From Henricia sp. BOLD:AAB3569 (Eukaryota; Echinodermata; Asteroidea; Spinulosida; Echinasteridae), in assembly GCA_037783545.1 (NCBI GenBank), contig JBBELK010000030.1, positions 620,001 to 684,000 of the forward strand: 64,000 nucleotides of DNA, read 5' to 3'. Shown here piece after piece: positions 27,101 through 35,185 of this stretch. The notes beneath the pieces are model-generated. The model did no database searches, had not been told where the DNA came from, and saw only the letters and a program-made list of their open reading frames with translations. Numbering within the stretch: position 1 is the first letter of the stretch; each line of letters opens with the position of its first letter. A program made the translations under genes and the position numbers.

Positions 27101-30100
27101 TTGCATGACGTTGATTGTCTGTGATTGGACTTAATAAGGCTTTACTTTGACTTTCACTTAGGCCAGGGCATTGGCACTGGTCACAAGACTGTCCTCAGGT
27201 CAAACTGCTCTCTGCAGCTGCAATTAAGATCTCTCTTTCAACGGGAATACAAATTAGGGGAACTATACCTAAGAAACAAAAGACATTGTGCTGAACAAAT
27301 GCAACTCTATTTATGCAAAGAGCAAGAAATATGACCCACTGGACAACATGGTGGTGTCCATAGGCAATCCATTAGTTCATATCCAATTTTCAGTGGGTCC
27401 TATTATTTATTGTTCCTTGCAGCACAATGTGTTTAGACTAAAAGAGGTGGATTATTTTAGTTTTTTTTTTCATTCACTTGCTCAGAGGGTTTTTGTTATC
27501 TTTTTGTGGGGGTGTTGTTCAGTATAGCCTACCCTATACACAATTGCATCTTGTACAGGTACATGTAGGCCTACACAAAGGTCACACCAATTATGTTAAC
27601 AGCATAATGCAAATATGTGAAATTGGAATTGTTGCAATTAACTGTTTTACAAATATGTAGGGGCTTACAAAAAAATATATGACACATACTAGTATCAGCT
27701 ATGTATAATTGCAATAATTGCAAGTTTTTAAAGTAGGTTACTCCACAAATTAATAATCTTCTGGACTATGACCACGCTATGATGACCCAGAGGGTGGTCT
27801 AATCCCCTGGATTGAGCTATGCCATTGTAGGGCCAAGTGCATATTTGTGGTTATTATGAAGTTGGAGGGTATATTTTCAGGGAAATTAACTTGCACAGAT
27901 AACATATTGTACAGAAGGTAATCCAGGAGGAAGAGCATCCAAAAGCATTATTGCAATGTAACCACGCTAACACCCACAAGAAATAAGTTAACAGTTCATG
28001 GAATTCAGTAAATTAATATTTCATCTCAAGTTACACGAACCAACAAAGAGAGTGCAAGTTCGGAAGGAGTTTGTCCTATTTTTCACTGAAAAATCAGGAC
28101 AGAGCCACACTGTCCGGGTCAAGCCCTCCCTTAGGCTATGTAGATATTACGCAGTTCTTCCCCTCTCAAACTCCCAAGCCCCAAGAAACAACCACCATTG
28201 CAGCCAGTCAGTCTGGCGACGGATGACTCCATATAATGCATTATTAAATCACAGAGCACGTACACCGTCTCACGCTCTCTCCATCTCTGCGCTAACAGTA
28301 TATGGTTTTGTAACCAGAGTGAATTCCATTGAGATTAGTGTAATTCTGCTAAGCTCTTTACTGAGTGTTATTACTTGCCCAATTTGCTGAGGTACGGATG
28401 CACTTTTGGCGCTAGGGAAGAGTGTTTTTGTTTGTCTTCGTGATGGCTTGGGATTCCAAGGAGTCTGAGCCTTGTTACTGTTGGGTCAGTTGCATTATAT
28501 ATCCCTTCTATCAAATCAAAAACGCATGGACGCCCTTCTTCGCAGTTTCATGGAGATTTACACTTTCTAAAATCAATCCCGGTGAACTGTAGACCTATTT
28601 TATTAATTAAAATAATGACTAAGAAAAGCAGTGGATAGCTTGAACTTTGCAAGCGTATGATTTAGGTCTTTTAAAGATGAAAACATAGTAAGGCCTACAT
28701 GTACACATGTAGAGTGCCAAGTATACCATACATGTACATGAACTGAAAGAAACAAACAAATCATGCCTAAGCCTAACTAATTAATTATTTAAAAAAAGTA
28801 ATTAAATAAAATTATTTAAATAAATAAAATTAAGATATATAACATGTTAATGCTGATGTGCCAGTGTGCATGTCCTTTCTAATTAGCATTTTCTTAGCTA
28901 CATGTAGTGTACGTATCTCATGTTTGGTTATTTCCATGGTGATTAAGGACCGCACCACATATATTACGTTCATCACTAAGCTACATCTACATTCAGAGTA
29001 TGAATCATCTTGCAAGCATTCGCTATGGTGTTGAAATCGGCTGTGTGTTTACTACATGTAGTCTTACGTAGATGGCGGTCAGTCTATATGATCTTTCAGA
29101 AATGTTTTAGGCAGATGAGCATTGAAGTGAATCTGCACAGATGACAAATTTACGTTATTGCAAAGTATGGTTCTCTCATGACAAAGTATTTATTGTCACT
29201 GACAAACTGACAAAAAGAGAAACGTACTGATTTGTGTAGGGCATACATACATTCCATACAAAATTAATAACAAGAATGTACGCACAGAGCAAAAAAAACA
29301 GTCAAAATCCTTTAAAAAAATATTTACAAAATTTCATATTTCAGATGAAATTGATGTCATGATGAAAGACTCCAATACACTTTGTAGTTTGTAACACTCT
29401 AGATGATTAAATGGTATAAATACCGTACACCCTCGCCACTAATTCTTCATAATATGACATAACACCCCAGAAAGTGTAAATATGGTGGGGAAACACGAAT
29501 TTAGCAGTGAGAAAATGTCAAGTTTTCCTTTGAAAACAGTAACACTCAGCATTTTTATGTCATGCTCCATAGACGTAGTGCATGGAGTGTCAACTGGCAA
29601 GGGTGCATGGTATTTTTTTCCGATTAAATGATATCCCAGTGCTTTCTTGCCTAGCCTTTTCATCCATCCACAAAATGTAAGCAAACTTTACAAAAGTGAG
29701 CAATATCTCGCTATTATACACAGAAAGGGCAACCCAGACCTTGTTTTCACGCTTCAGTGGATGGAACAGAAGGCCATGATGTCATGTGTCAGCTGCAATG
29801 CATGCAGTCAATTGTGTTGAGGCACAGTGCTACTGCAGTGAATATATTTTGCAGCACAATTAGTACTCTTCCCTTGTCAAGGGAAGAAGATTTTTTCCAT
29901 AAACTGTTTATTTACGTACTGTTTACTGTTTATGCAATGCAAATAAAAAAACATACAAGTAAAACATAAACATGTGTACTCTGCTTTAGTCGGTTGGTCG
30001 GACGGGTACTTTTTTACGTACGCGGTGCGGATCAAGTGTGCGCACCAGTCTGTGCACTGTAGTCTGGTAATAAACCATGCATTGTACACGGATAGGCTAT

Positions 30101-32500
30101 TTGTATACAAATCACGCGTCGTGATCGGCTAGAAAACTTGATGGGTTTTAAATCACTTTTCACTGAAATTGTAGGCTGAATTTTCATCGTGGCTTGTTAT
30201 TTCCCTCAAGGACCTGCGTAGTGGTTATGCCTGACAAGGTTTGGGCGAGTCCCAGGGGGAATTAGTGTGTCACGGGCAAAAAATGACACATTTTGGATTT
30301 CAATTTTTTGAAATGTCGGGTCCATGTTGACTATAATCCTTAGCCCTATATTATGATGTCCCCTAACTTGGCACACTTCGACAACTCACTGGAAATCTGC
30401 TCACCTTACAGGAAAACCCCCTGGCAAATTTAGTTGAAACTTACACACCGTGTAGTAACATTCATAGGCTCCAAGAAAAAGTAATACTTTATTATTTTGA
30501 CTAATCAACAAGTACAAAATAACACAAACAGTCAGGACAAGACGATAAACACTTTTTTCCCGAAATCGCCCGGACTGTTCCCTAACGTGACGCACTCGAT
30601 GCCGATTGGCTGAAATGTTGAGAACCGTGCTACGGTGGCCCATAAAGACCACTTGCATGCACACACCGTGACAGTACACAACGCCAGTATGCCTGGTTTT
30701 ATTCACGTCAAATGCCTATTACATGCTTCCGTATATGGTGTCATGTCAACTTGAAGCGAACAGCGATGCCTTCACATTCCGGCGAATTTCTAGTAAATGA
30801 ATGATTCTTCTCCGTATTTTAGTTTTGGAATTTGTGAAGGTACTTGAGAAATTTATTTTCTTTTAATGCCAAGTGCAACAGATTGTTTATTGCACCAAGA
30901 GAGAACGGAAAGTAAAGTGCGCCACGTTGGGGGACATCAACAATACAAATAACCACAATAAATAAAGTTAGGGGTGAGGTAATTTTAGCTAACAATTTCC
31001 TTTTTTTTCTGGGGGAGATGGCCGCTGACGGCCTGGGGAGGGCCGTTGATGGCTGTTGACGGCCGGTGACAGCCGTTGATGGCAGATGACGGTAGTTGAC
31101 GGTAATTAGTATGACCGGTCGCAGGGCATTTATAACAGAAAGAAACGGTCTCAAAATTTGATGGAAAATTTAACTTTCTGCAAAAATGTATAAAGTAGGC
31201 CTAGTTGTACGGGTTTATTACCATGCACGGACACCCAGGATTTTCCTTGTTATGACATAATTTTAATAAGCCATACAATAATGTTAGTTTGATGATAAAA
31301 ATACAAAATTAGGAGGGAAAAGTGTCCTGAATTTACTGAGGAAAAACTTAGAATTTTTTTTAGGGTATTTTTTTCATATACATTGAACACGGATTTGGGT
31401 AAATTTATATATTGGAATCGATAGCTTATTCAATTCTAAGATATACTTCCCACTGACACTTCCGTCGCAAATGTTGCATTTCTGAGATAAATAAATGATA
31501 AAATTACTGCATAAAGTAATGCACAAAATGACGCGGCGAGCGGTCTGTGTAAGCGCGACAACAGAGGGCGCTGCGCGCGCGCGCGTGAATGGTTATCTTG
31601 TGCACTAACTGAAGGCAATTTTTGAAGAAGAAAATGTGATTTTGGTATTTTTTTCGTATACATTGAACTAAGATTTTTAGGAAATTACCTCCTGGAATCA
31701 ACACATAATGTAATTTTAAGATATAGGCCTACTTCCCACTTGCACTTTTCTGTAGAAAAATCACGTTTTCTTCTTCAAAAATTGCCTTCAGTTAGTGCAC
31801 AAGATAACCATTCACGCGCGCGCGCAGCGCCCTCTGTTGTCGCGCTTACGCACAGACCGCTCGCCGCGTCATTTTGTACATTACTTTATGCAGTAATTTT
31901 ATCATTTATTTATCTCAGAAATGCAACATTTGCGACGGAAACTAGTGGGAAGTATATCTTAGAATTGAATAAGCTATCGATTCCAATATATAAATTTACC
32001 CAAATCCGTGTTCAATGTATATGAAAAAAATACCGTGATTTTTCTACAGAAAAGCAACATTTGCGACAAAAGTGCAAGTGGGAAGTAGAATTCCGGGAAG
32101 TAGGCCTAGGCCTATATCCTAAAATTACATTAGGCTCCCCCCCCCCCCCCCCCCCCTATGTGTTGATTCCAGGAGGTATTAAATTTCCTCAAAATCTTAT
32201 ACGAAAAAAATACCTTTTTTAGAGTTGTCCCATAGCATGAAAGGTTTAGCGCATGGGGTCTGCAGAGGGTGTCCGTTCGTGGTAATCTTTCCCTCAGTGG
32301 AGACCAGTGAACAGAATTAATGTCCACGGGAACGAATACCGGTAGCAAGGCGAAGGTGCATTGCTGCATAGCGCATTGCAGCACGTTGGGTTTGGCAACT
32401 TACCAGAAAATTGGCCTGGTTGAAGAACTGCAGACGGCTCCAGACCGCAGACGGCGAAATAGTCGACAAACCTGTTGGTCTGCTGCCCCATGGAACCCAT
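1..32500 (-). CDS. DENND5: DENND5-like gene (Rab GEF, uDENN domain), 5' part
   Basis: Seen: exons at 32500-32404, 7357-7245 and 2723-2553, and probably 119-1, join in frame. The protein starts [20 protein letters not shown], continues through [11 protein letters not shown] and [17 protein letters not shown], and then [23 protein letters not shown]. Family knowledge: this is the N-terminal uDENN module of DENND5A/B (Rab6-interacting protein 1), whose DENN domain acts as a Rab exchange factor and whose RUN/PLAT domains lie further C-terminal. cDENN, dDENN, RUN and PLAT are not in the window; they should lie to the left of position 1. Introns are 25046, 4521 and 2433 nt. DENND4 and other DENN families differ in the LCMPKGL..(R/K)TQ block, so DENND5 is the best assignment. 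Confidence 0.93.
683..1028. mobile_element. tgtccgcattggactt element, copy 1 (truncated left)
   Basis: It shares the internal motifs gagaccgtgg, gcatgcgcagtgtccc, ctcgggaaaagtt and gggcagcagttggccagg with four other copies in the window. The right end is agtccaatgcagataggcctt. The left terminal repeat is decayed. Confidence 0.85.
1949..2360. mobile_element. Element with ggggccaatttcatggcgctg ends
   Basis: The 20-bp left end is inverted at the right as cagcgccatgaaattggcccc. It carries another palindromic element (1971-2111) in one subterminal region. Confidence 0.85.
1971..2111. mobile_element. TTAA-flanked palindromic element (ggcacaggctcgtcagcaatg)
   Basis: About 140 bp, palindromic throughout, flanked by TTAA, with ends aggcagaggctcatcagcaat and attgctgacgagcctgtgcct and a centre with cctttgctatggagctgcg. 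A second copy is at 41868-42008. Confidence 0.9.
2553..2723 (-). CDS. DENND5: DENND5 exon 3: uDENN core
   Basis: The acceptor is ...cttgtccag and the donor gtatac. The exon has 171 nt in phase 0. It encodes [40 protein letters not shown] and [17 protein letters not shown]. This is the most conserved part of the DENND5 uDENN domain. Confidence 0.96.
2813..3174. mobile_element. TTAA-flanked element, same family as 17374-17742
   Basis: It is flanked by TTAA, with ends aggagtgtctcaaaat and ctgaacaagctcct. The interior shares aaggatatcgtcaaaa..ccacc and tgtgaactaattta with the 17.4 kb copy. Confidence 0.82.
3360..3845 (-). mobile_element. SINE split by another SINE
   Basis: The outer SINE has its tail at 3360-3390 (cttgggatgagagaaaaatc) and its tRNA-like head at 3738-3845 (ggattcgaacccgaggcctc...taaggcacagtgg). 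Between them is a second minus-strand SINE (about 3525-3735) with gctcgaacccccaacttctg and ctagaccacacacgcc, and with the body motif taagtgccttgcccaggg. Confidence 0.75.
4786..5046. mobile_element. cagtgttctccact element, right end missing
   Basis: It starts cagtgttctccactg and shares the cgctgagtagcgccctca, aacactgacca and tttttgtccggg blocks with the full copy; the right terminal repeat is not present. Confidence 0.75.
6590..6850 (+). mobile_element. tRNA-derived SINE
   Basis: The head gtggcgcagcggtagagcat (A box) and cgtgggttcgaacctcg (B box) are tRNA-like (anticodon region gggcttgcaatc). The body has caccagcgtcagctggtgta and ctatcgccgggttaaatgc. Confidence 0.82.
7245..7357 (-). CDS. DENND5: DENND5 exon 2
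   Basis: The acceptor is ...ttattcag and the donor gtatgt. The 113 nt complete a Gly codon and end in phase 0. The peptide is [20 protein letters not shown] followed by [17 protein letters not shown]. It corresponds to the DENND5 block PLRR.FKSKVLA.YPENVEWNPFD...VGM. The longer open frame that overlaps it on this strand is a different frame. Confidence 0.93.
7561..8794. mobile_element. 1.23-kb element with perfect 21-bp terminal repeats
   Basis: atttcagatcatgtaaacaa(g) at 7561-7581 is repeated exactly in inverse at 8774-8794. A 21-bp tandem repeat (gaacattgtgactcgaaact type, three units, 7600-7664) follows the left end. No transposase frame was found, so it is non-autonomous. Confidence 0.72.
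9340..10345. mobile_element. Inverted-repeat element containing a 43-bp minisatellite
   Basis: Left sequence ...gcaacagggctcaaatttc and right sequence gaaatttgaggcctgccgc are imperfect inverted repeats. The flanks are rich in GGCC (ggccacgacggccatggcc, aaggccaaagtggcctt). No coding potential beyond the satellite was seen. Confidence 0.5.
9895..10160. repeat. 43-bp minisatellite, about six units
   Basis: Unit starts at 9901, 9944, 9987, 10030, 10073 and 10116 are exactly 43 nt apart. Each unit contains aactcggcccc twice. Because 43 is not a multiple of three and stops are absent, it yields long open frames in several frames on both strands; these are not genes. Confidence 0.97.
11737..12141. 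mobile_element. tgtccgcattggactt element, copy 2 (inverse orientation)
   Basis: It begins ggcctgtccgcaatgaact and ends agtccaatgcagacacggc. Internal motifs are the reverse complement of copies 1, 3, 4 and 5. About 400 bp, with no transposase. Confidence 0.9.
14652..15061. mobile_element. 410-bp near-perfect palindrome (hairpin element)
   Basis: tgggtctttccacactaatg at the left is inverted at the right (ending at 15061). The arms stay complementary nearly to the centre, where tggacagacaaa and tttgtctgtcca flank a loop of about ten nt. A related shorter copy is at 49926-50234. Confidence 0.92.
16705..16900. mobile_element. Short element with tgtttctattga ends
   Basis: ggtgtgtttctattga...accggttaatgcc at the left is inverted at the right as ...ccggtaagcgccaatagaaacatgc. 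About 196 bp, with no coding capacity. Confidence 0.78.
17186..17936 (+). pseudogene. LINE 3' end: reverse-transcriptase ORF C-terminus and tail
   Basis: The plus-strand peptide [20 protein letters not shown] followed by [17 protein letters not shown] and FKSQF is the typical C-terminal signature of CR1/L2/jockey-type non-LTR retrotransposon ORF2 (FGDR-F--AAP-LWN-LP). The 3' part has aaagcgcctagaggccc, gcatttggtgctatataag and an (att)n tail, as in CR1/L2-type LINEs. It is 5'-truncated and split by the element at 17374-17742. Confidence 0.85.
17374..17742. mobile_element. TTAA-flanked element (aggagtgtgaccaga ends) inside LINE
   Basis: The terminal repeats aggagtgtgaccaga / tctggtcacgctcct are inverted, and TTAA stands on both sides. 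The insertion separates FKSQF of the LINE frame from its continuation. A relative is at 2813-3174, and fragments of the family occur near 11040-11290 and 48964-49145. Confidence 0.88.
18241..18609. mobile_element. tgtccgcattggactt element, copy 3
   Basis: Left end taagccgtgtccacattggac, right end aatgcggacaggcctta. The interior has the shared gagaccatgggagagcatg and gggcagcagttggcc blocks. Confidence 0.9.
19263..19664. mobile_element. cagtgttctccact element, full
   Basis: cagtgttctccactg at the left is inverted at the right as agtggagaacactg. Internal cgctgagcagcgccctca and tttttgtcc..gg blocks are shared with a partial copy at 4786-5046. Confidence 0.85.
20201..22562. repeat. Exact 1181-bp tandem duplication
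   Basis: Positions 20201-21381 and 21382-22562 are identical wherever I compared them, including homopolymer runs. The outer junctions share a 3-nt microhomology (aca). Each copy contains an inverted-repeat element with gtgtttcaaaata termini (20538-20961, and 21719-22142). It lies in DENND5 intron 1. It is either a very recent duplication or an assembly artefact. Confidence 0.97.
23695..23860. mobile_element. 166-bp element with gggcacgtttgtttca ends
   Basis: Left gggcacgtttgtttcagatgg is inverted at the right as tgtcatgaaacaaacacgccc. It contains two copies of cagatctgcg next to each other. Confidence 0.82.
24410..24575. mobile_element. Palindromic element gcagctgatttcacgaa
   Basis: gcagctgatttcacgaa at the left is inverted at the right as ttcgtgaaatcggctgc. 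The arms contain gcttgcgcaact in both orientations. Confidence 0.88.
24594..24863. mobile_element. gttcaaagttgtc element with G run, copy 1
   Basis: ggctgttcaaagttgtccac and gttgacaactttgaatggccc are inverted ends. It contains ggactttacatg and gataagtagtattt as in 52842-53048. A run of about 20 G begins near 24655. Confidence 0.78.
25981..26053. repeat. 19-bp tandem repeat (ccttcctccatgtacatgt)
   Basis: Three full units and part of a fourth; each contains the palindrome tgtaca/tacatgta. Confidence 0.92.
26540..26630 (+). mobile_element. Short tRNA-head SINE, copy
   Basis: atggtagagcatctgcccag, ctcaggttcaaatccccaca (B box) and tttttctcttatcccatg tail. Confidence 0.78.
26802..26955. mobile_element. 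tagaccgtatcgaata element, copy 1
   Basis: About 150 bp: tagaccgtatcgaacagcta at the left is inverted at the right as tacagtgtattcggtacagtcta. The middle ggttgcacattttgtgctt is shared with copy 2. Confidence 0.88.
31017..31112. repeat. Degenerate ggccgttgacgg tandem repeat
   Basis: About eight imperfect 10-12-bp units (gcygttgacgg/gatgg). It lies just outside the left end of the 31217 element. Confidence 0.8.
31217..32287. mobile_element. Long inverted-repeat element with accatgcacggacaccc ends
   Basis: The left end ttaccatgcacggacaccc (from 31217) is inverted at the right end as gggtgtccgttcgtggtaa (to 32287). A short relative with the same ends and subterminal ccaggattttccttgt / gttgtcccatag sequences lies at 35064-35185. 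The long copy encloses the interleaved structure at 31364-32213. No transposase frame is present, so it is non-autonomous. Confidence 0.75.
31364..32213. repeat. Interleaved inverted repeats, order A-S-A'-S'
   Basis: A (31364-31643) is inverted as A' (31757-32034) with high identity; S (31644-31756) is inverted as S' (32036-32213). A and S begin with the same ggtatttttttc module, so four copies of a roughly 115-bp terminal module and two of a core (with cgcgcgcgcg and agagggcgctg) are present. S' carries three small insertions, including a run of about 20 C. Confidence 0.88.
32404..32500 (-). CDS. DENND5: DENND5 exon 1 coding part with start codon
   Basis: ATG at 32500 (a second in-frame ATG is four codons on, at 32491) is followed by [20 protein letters not shown] and ends ...GQFS in phase 1 at donor gtaagt (32403). 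RF-DYF-(V/A)CGL is the start of the DENND5 uDENN. An in-frame TGA at 32536-32534 closes the frame upstream, so the start must be one of these two Met codons, unless a 5' exon is spliced in between. Confidence 0.9.
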
Positions 32501-33224
32501 TCCAATCGGGCAGAGACACTCCGGAAGACTCGGTCAGGAAATATAGCTTCAAACTCAAAGATTTCGCTCTGTCAAACTTCAAAGACTGTTCTCCTCTCCG
32601 TGGCTCACTGTATAAATGAATACGAATGCGTCATCTGCATGCAGCTCATTTTTGTGTTTCATGTTTTTCCTCACACCAAAGACAATAGTCTGGACCCCGA
32701 GATTCCAGATCGCTAATTGCGTGAATATGATATGCTTCGATGACAGGATACCAGACAAATCATTTTTCCGTACGGCCCAAGTAAGAATCTACCCATGTGC
32801 AAATTATCGTCTGCAAAAAAATATCGTCTGCAACCAAAATTGTACAGGGAAGTTATATTGAAGGGTACTACAAAATTAAAATGCAACTGCCAGAAACTGT
32901 GGTGCTAAAGCAGAATTAATATAGAGAATCGAAATGAAATAGCCGTCGACAATTATCCAAGCTAAAAGGCGATTAAATCTTTAAAAAACAGACGTTATAC
33001 ATATAAACTTTATCATAAAACAAAAATGGCATCCTCAATTTTGCTCACTGACAGCTTCAAAAGACTGTCCGTCTTTGGGTGAAAGGATTAGAAAATTAAT
33101 TTACACAAGCGAACGAATTTAGAAAGCTTACGTGTCTCTGTAACGAAAAATATAAAAAACTTAAATTTCCGACGTCAGGAATTGGAGATACAAGCATTTT
33201 TCTTGAAACGGGCTTCACATATGT

Positions 33225-33862
33225 TGTACACGTGCGCGTATGCTCATATATGTACATAGTAGAGAAGTTTCGCACCGTCACGAATACCGATACGGATACG
33301 GATACGTCATGCCTTCATGCGCTTCGTGTGACGCGTAACCGAAGTACACATAGTGGAGATTTCGCAAGTTGACGAATACAGTTACGAATACGGATATGAA
33401 AAAGGTAACCGTTCACGTTGATGTGCACACTGAACTGGGTTTCGCACTGTGTGAATACGATCTGCTAAATCTGCTCTGGGCTTGGCTTTGTTTTCAGCTG
33501 ATTTTCCTCACTAGTTTCACGTGGGCATGACTCATTAAATTCGATAGGTATTCGTGAAAGATACATCAAAAAGAAAGAAAATGCACACAACTTATTAAAC
33601 CATTACGGAAAAAGCGACAAATCTGCATAACCGGTATCCGTTTTTATTATACGCGTATGAAGGCCGATAACCGTTATTCACGCGTATGAAAACATGTACT
33701 ACGGTTACGCGTCACGAGTAGCGCATAAAGTTATGACGTATCCGTATCCGTATCGGTATCCGTGACGGTGCGAAACGTACGCATCGACGTGAACGGTTAC
33801 CGTTCTCATATCCGTATTCGTCACCTTGCGAAACCTACACACGAACGCGCACATGTAGGCCT
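33225..33862. repeat. Second interleaved inverted-repeat element, A-B-X-A'-B'
   Basis: A (33267-33345) is inverted as A' (33697-33776); B (33351-33423) is inverted as B' (33782-33838). Outer ends gcgcgtatg and cgaacgcgc also pair. The arms are built of short repeats of the type tacggatac/gtatccg. It lies upstream of DENND5. Confidence 0.85.
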
Positions 33863-34119
33863 ACATTTACGTCATAACCCTGTCGAATTTGTAATCGATT
33901 GACATTAATCCTCGATGGATTTTTACGTTTTTTGTACCAAATGAAAGCTGATAACTTTTTTCTATTCTAGAAAAATAGCAATTTAACTTTAATAAAATGT
34001 TGACGCTTAAATCGGCCTAAAATCGGACAGGGCAACTTTAACCGTATGAACCTAAGCCTACCCGCACCAAAAAAGATGATAGGCCAATTATTATGAATGA
34101 TTTATCACGGAAAGATGCC

Positions 34120-34340
34120 CAACCCCACCGTCCGCACGCCGCCCCGCCCCTCACCTGACGCCAAACTGTGTGCAAGTGCAGTGCCCGTTTGCTGGCAGGA
34201 CCCATATACGAATCGAATGCCAAGAAAAATAGAGGGCGCTGTAAACACTTTGCGGAGGGGTAAAGAAGGGGCGGGGGAAGTAAAAAGGGTGTGGGGTAAT
34301 AAGAACTCCGCCCACTGGCCTCGCGTTCTGTTCCCGAACT
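34120..34340 (-). promoter_or_regulatory. GC-rich patch, candidate DENND5 promoter/upstream exon
   Basis: In otherwise AT-rich DNA this stretch is rich in G+C and CpG, with GC-box-like sites (ccgccccgcccc near 34140 and aggggcggggg near 34266). It lies 1.6-1.8 kb upstream of the DENND5 start codon in the direction of transcription. No TATA box or transcript evidence is visible. It could equally be a remnant of a repeat. Confidence 0.25.
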
Positions 34341-35063
34341 TAAGTCTAAAATTAAATCACTGAGTAAAATCATCTGCCATTTTATTTTAAACTTTCACAC
34401 AGGAATGACAATTTGCATTCTAAATTAAAGAAAATCCAATGTAAATTTGATGATGGAAACCTTATTCAGAAAATGATGTCAAAATTTGAATACATCGGAA
34501 TCAATTTTTGTTCACCCAAAATAATAAGTTTGTGACAAAAGTATTTCAGTACTCCTTGTTAGAATTAATTTATCCTGGTATATTTAACTAGGATTTTTTT
34601 TCAATTGATCTGTTGAAATGTTTTACAGATTTGTAACTGTTTGTCATATTTGGAGAAGAGAACTCAAATCCTTGTTTATTTCAAACACCAAATGAATTCC
34701 CTTCGAAATTATTATATATTTTGCAAATTAAGCATCTGTTTTAATTCTGTTCGGAGACAAAATAGAAGGTTGGGAAACATTTAATAATAAATAAACAAAC
34801 AGACAGCCAGCCATTTTTCTACAGAACACAAGTGAAAATATGTTTTATTTGTGAATTCATTTTTCTGTAGGATTAAACTTGGGTTATCTTTTTTCCAATG
34901 AATACATTTCTTGTGTAAAGTACATAAAATATATGTAATTGTTGATACATTGTGTGGAAGTACAGTGAATATCATATTCGAAATGGAAAGAAAGTTGAAC
35001 AATGTTAGTCGGTACAAGACCTCACAAGTTAGTGGGGCTCATTTAAGTTTTGAAACAGAAAGA

Positions 35064-35185
35064 TTACCATATATGGACACCCAGGATTTTCCTTGTAAAA
35101 ATGTTAAATTTTTGAGTTGTCCCATAGGTTTAGTGCATGGGGGTTTAGTGCATGGGGTCCCAGTGGGTGTCTGTGCATGGTAATC
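35064..35185. mobile_element. Short (122 bp) relative of the 31217-32287 element
   Basis: The ends gattaccatatatggacaccc and gggtgtctgtgcatggtaatc are inverted repeats. The interior shares ccaggattttccttgt and gttgtcccataggttta with the long copy and contains a 14-bp duplication of ggtttagtgcatgg. It shows what the long copy looks like without its insert. Confidence 0.78.

Larger units (their letters stand above)
7358..32403 (-). other. DENND5 intron 1 (25046 nt)
   Basis: This is bounded by donor gtaagt at 32403 and acceptor ttattcag at 7358; phases 1/1 match. It holds most of the repeats listed here. Stretches such as 5-figure positions 10350-10880, 12150-13260, 13640-14640, 15070-16700, 18610-19260, 22570-23690, 24870-25970 and 26960-31000 contain no recognisable gene; they are AT-rich with scattered TACATGTA and TAGGCCTA palindromes. 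Confidence 0.85.

Noticed and set aside
27998..28390. 130-codon plus-strand open frame in DENND5 intron 1
   Set aside because: Longest frame in a non-repeat stretch, but the peptide has no recognisable domain and no flanking exon evidence; kept out for lack of support.
32320..32716. Plus-strand open frames opposite DENND5 exon 1
   Set aside because: They are the antisense of a real exon and its 5' flank, with no homology of their own.
33281..33320. Repeated tacggatac units considered as a CRISPR-like or regular spaced array
   Set aside because: The units are contiguous and reappear in inverse at 33737-33776; they are the arms of an inverted-repeat element in an animal genome.
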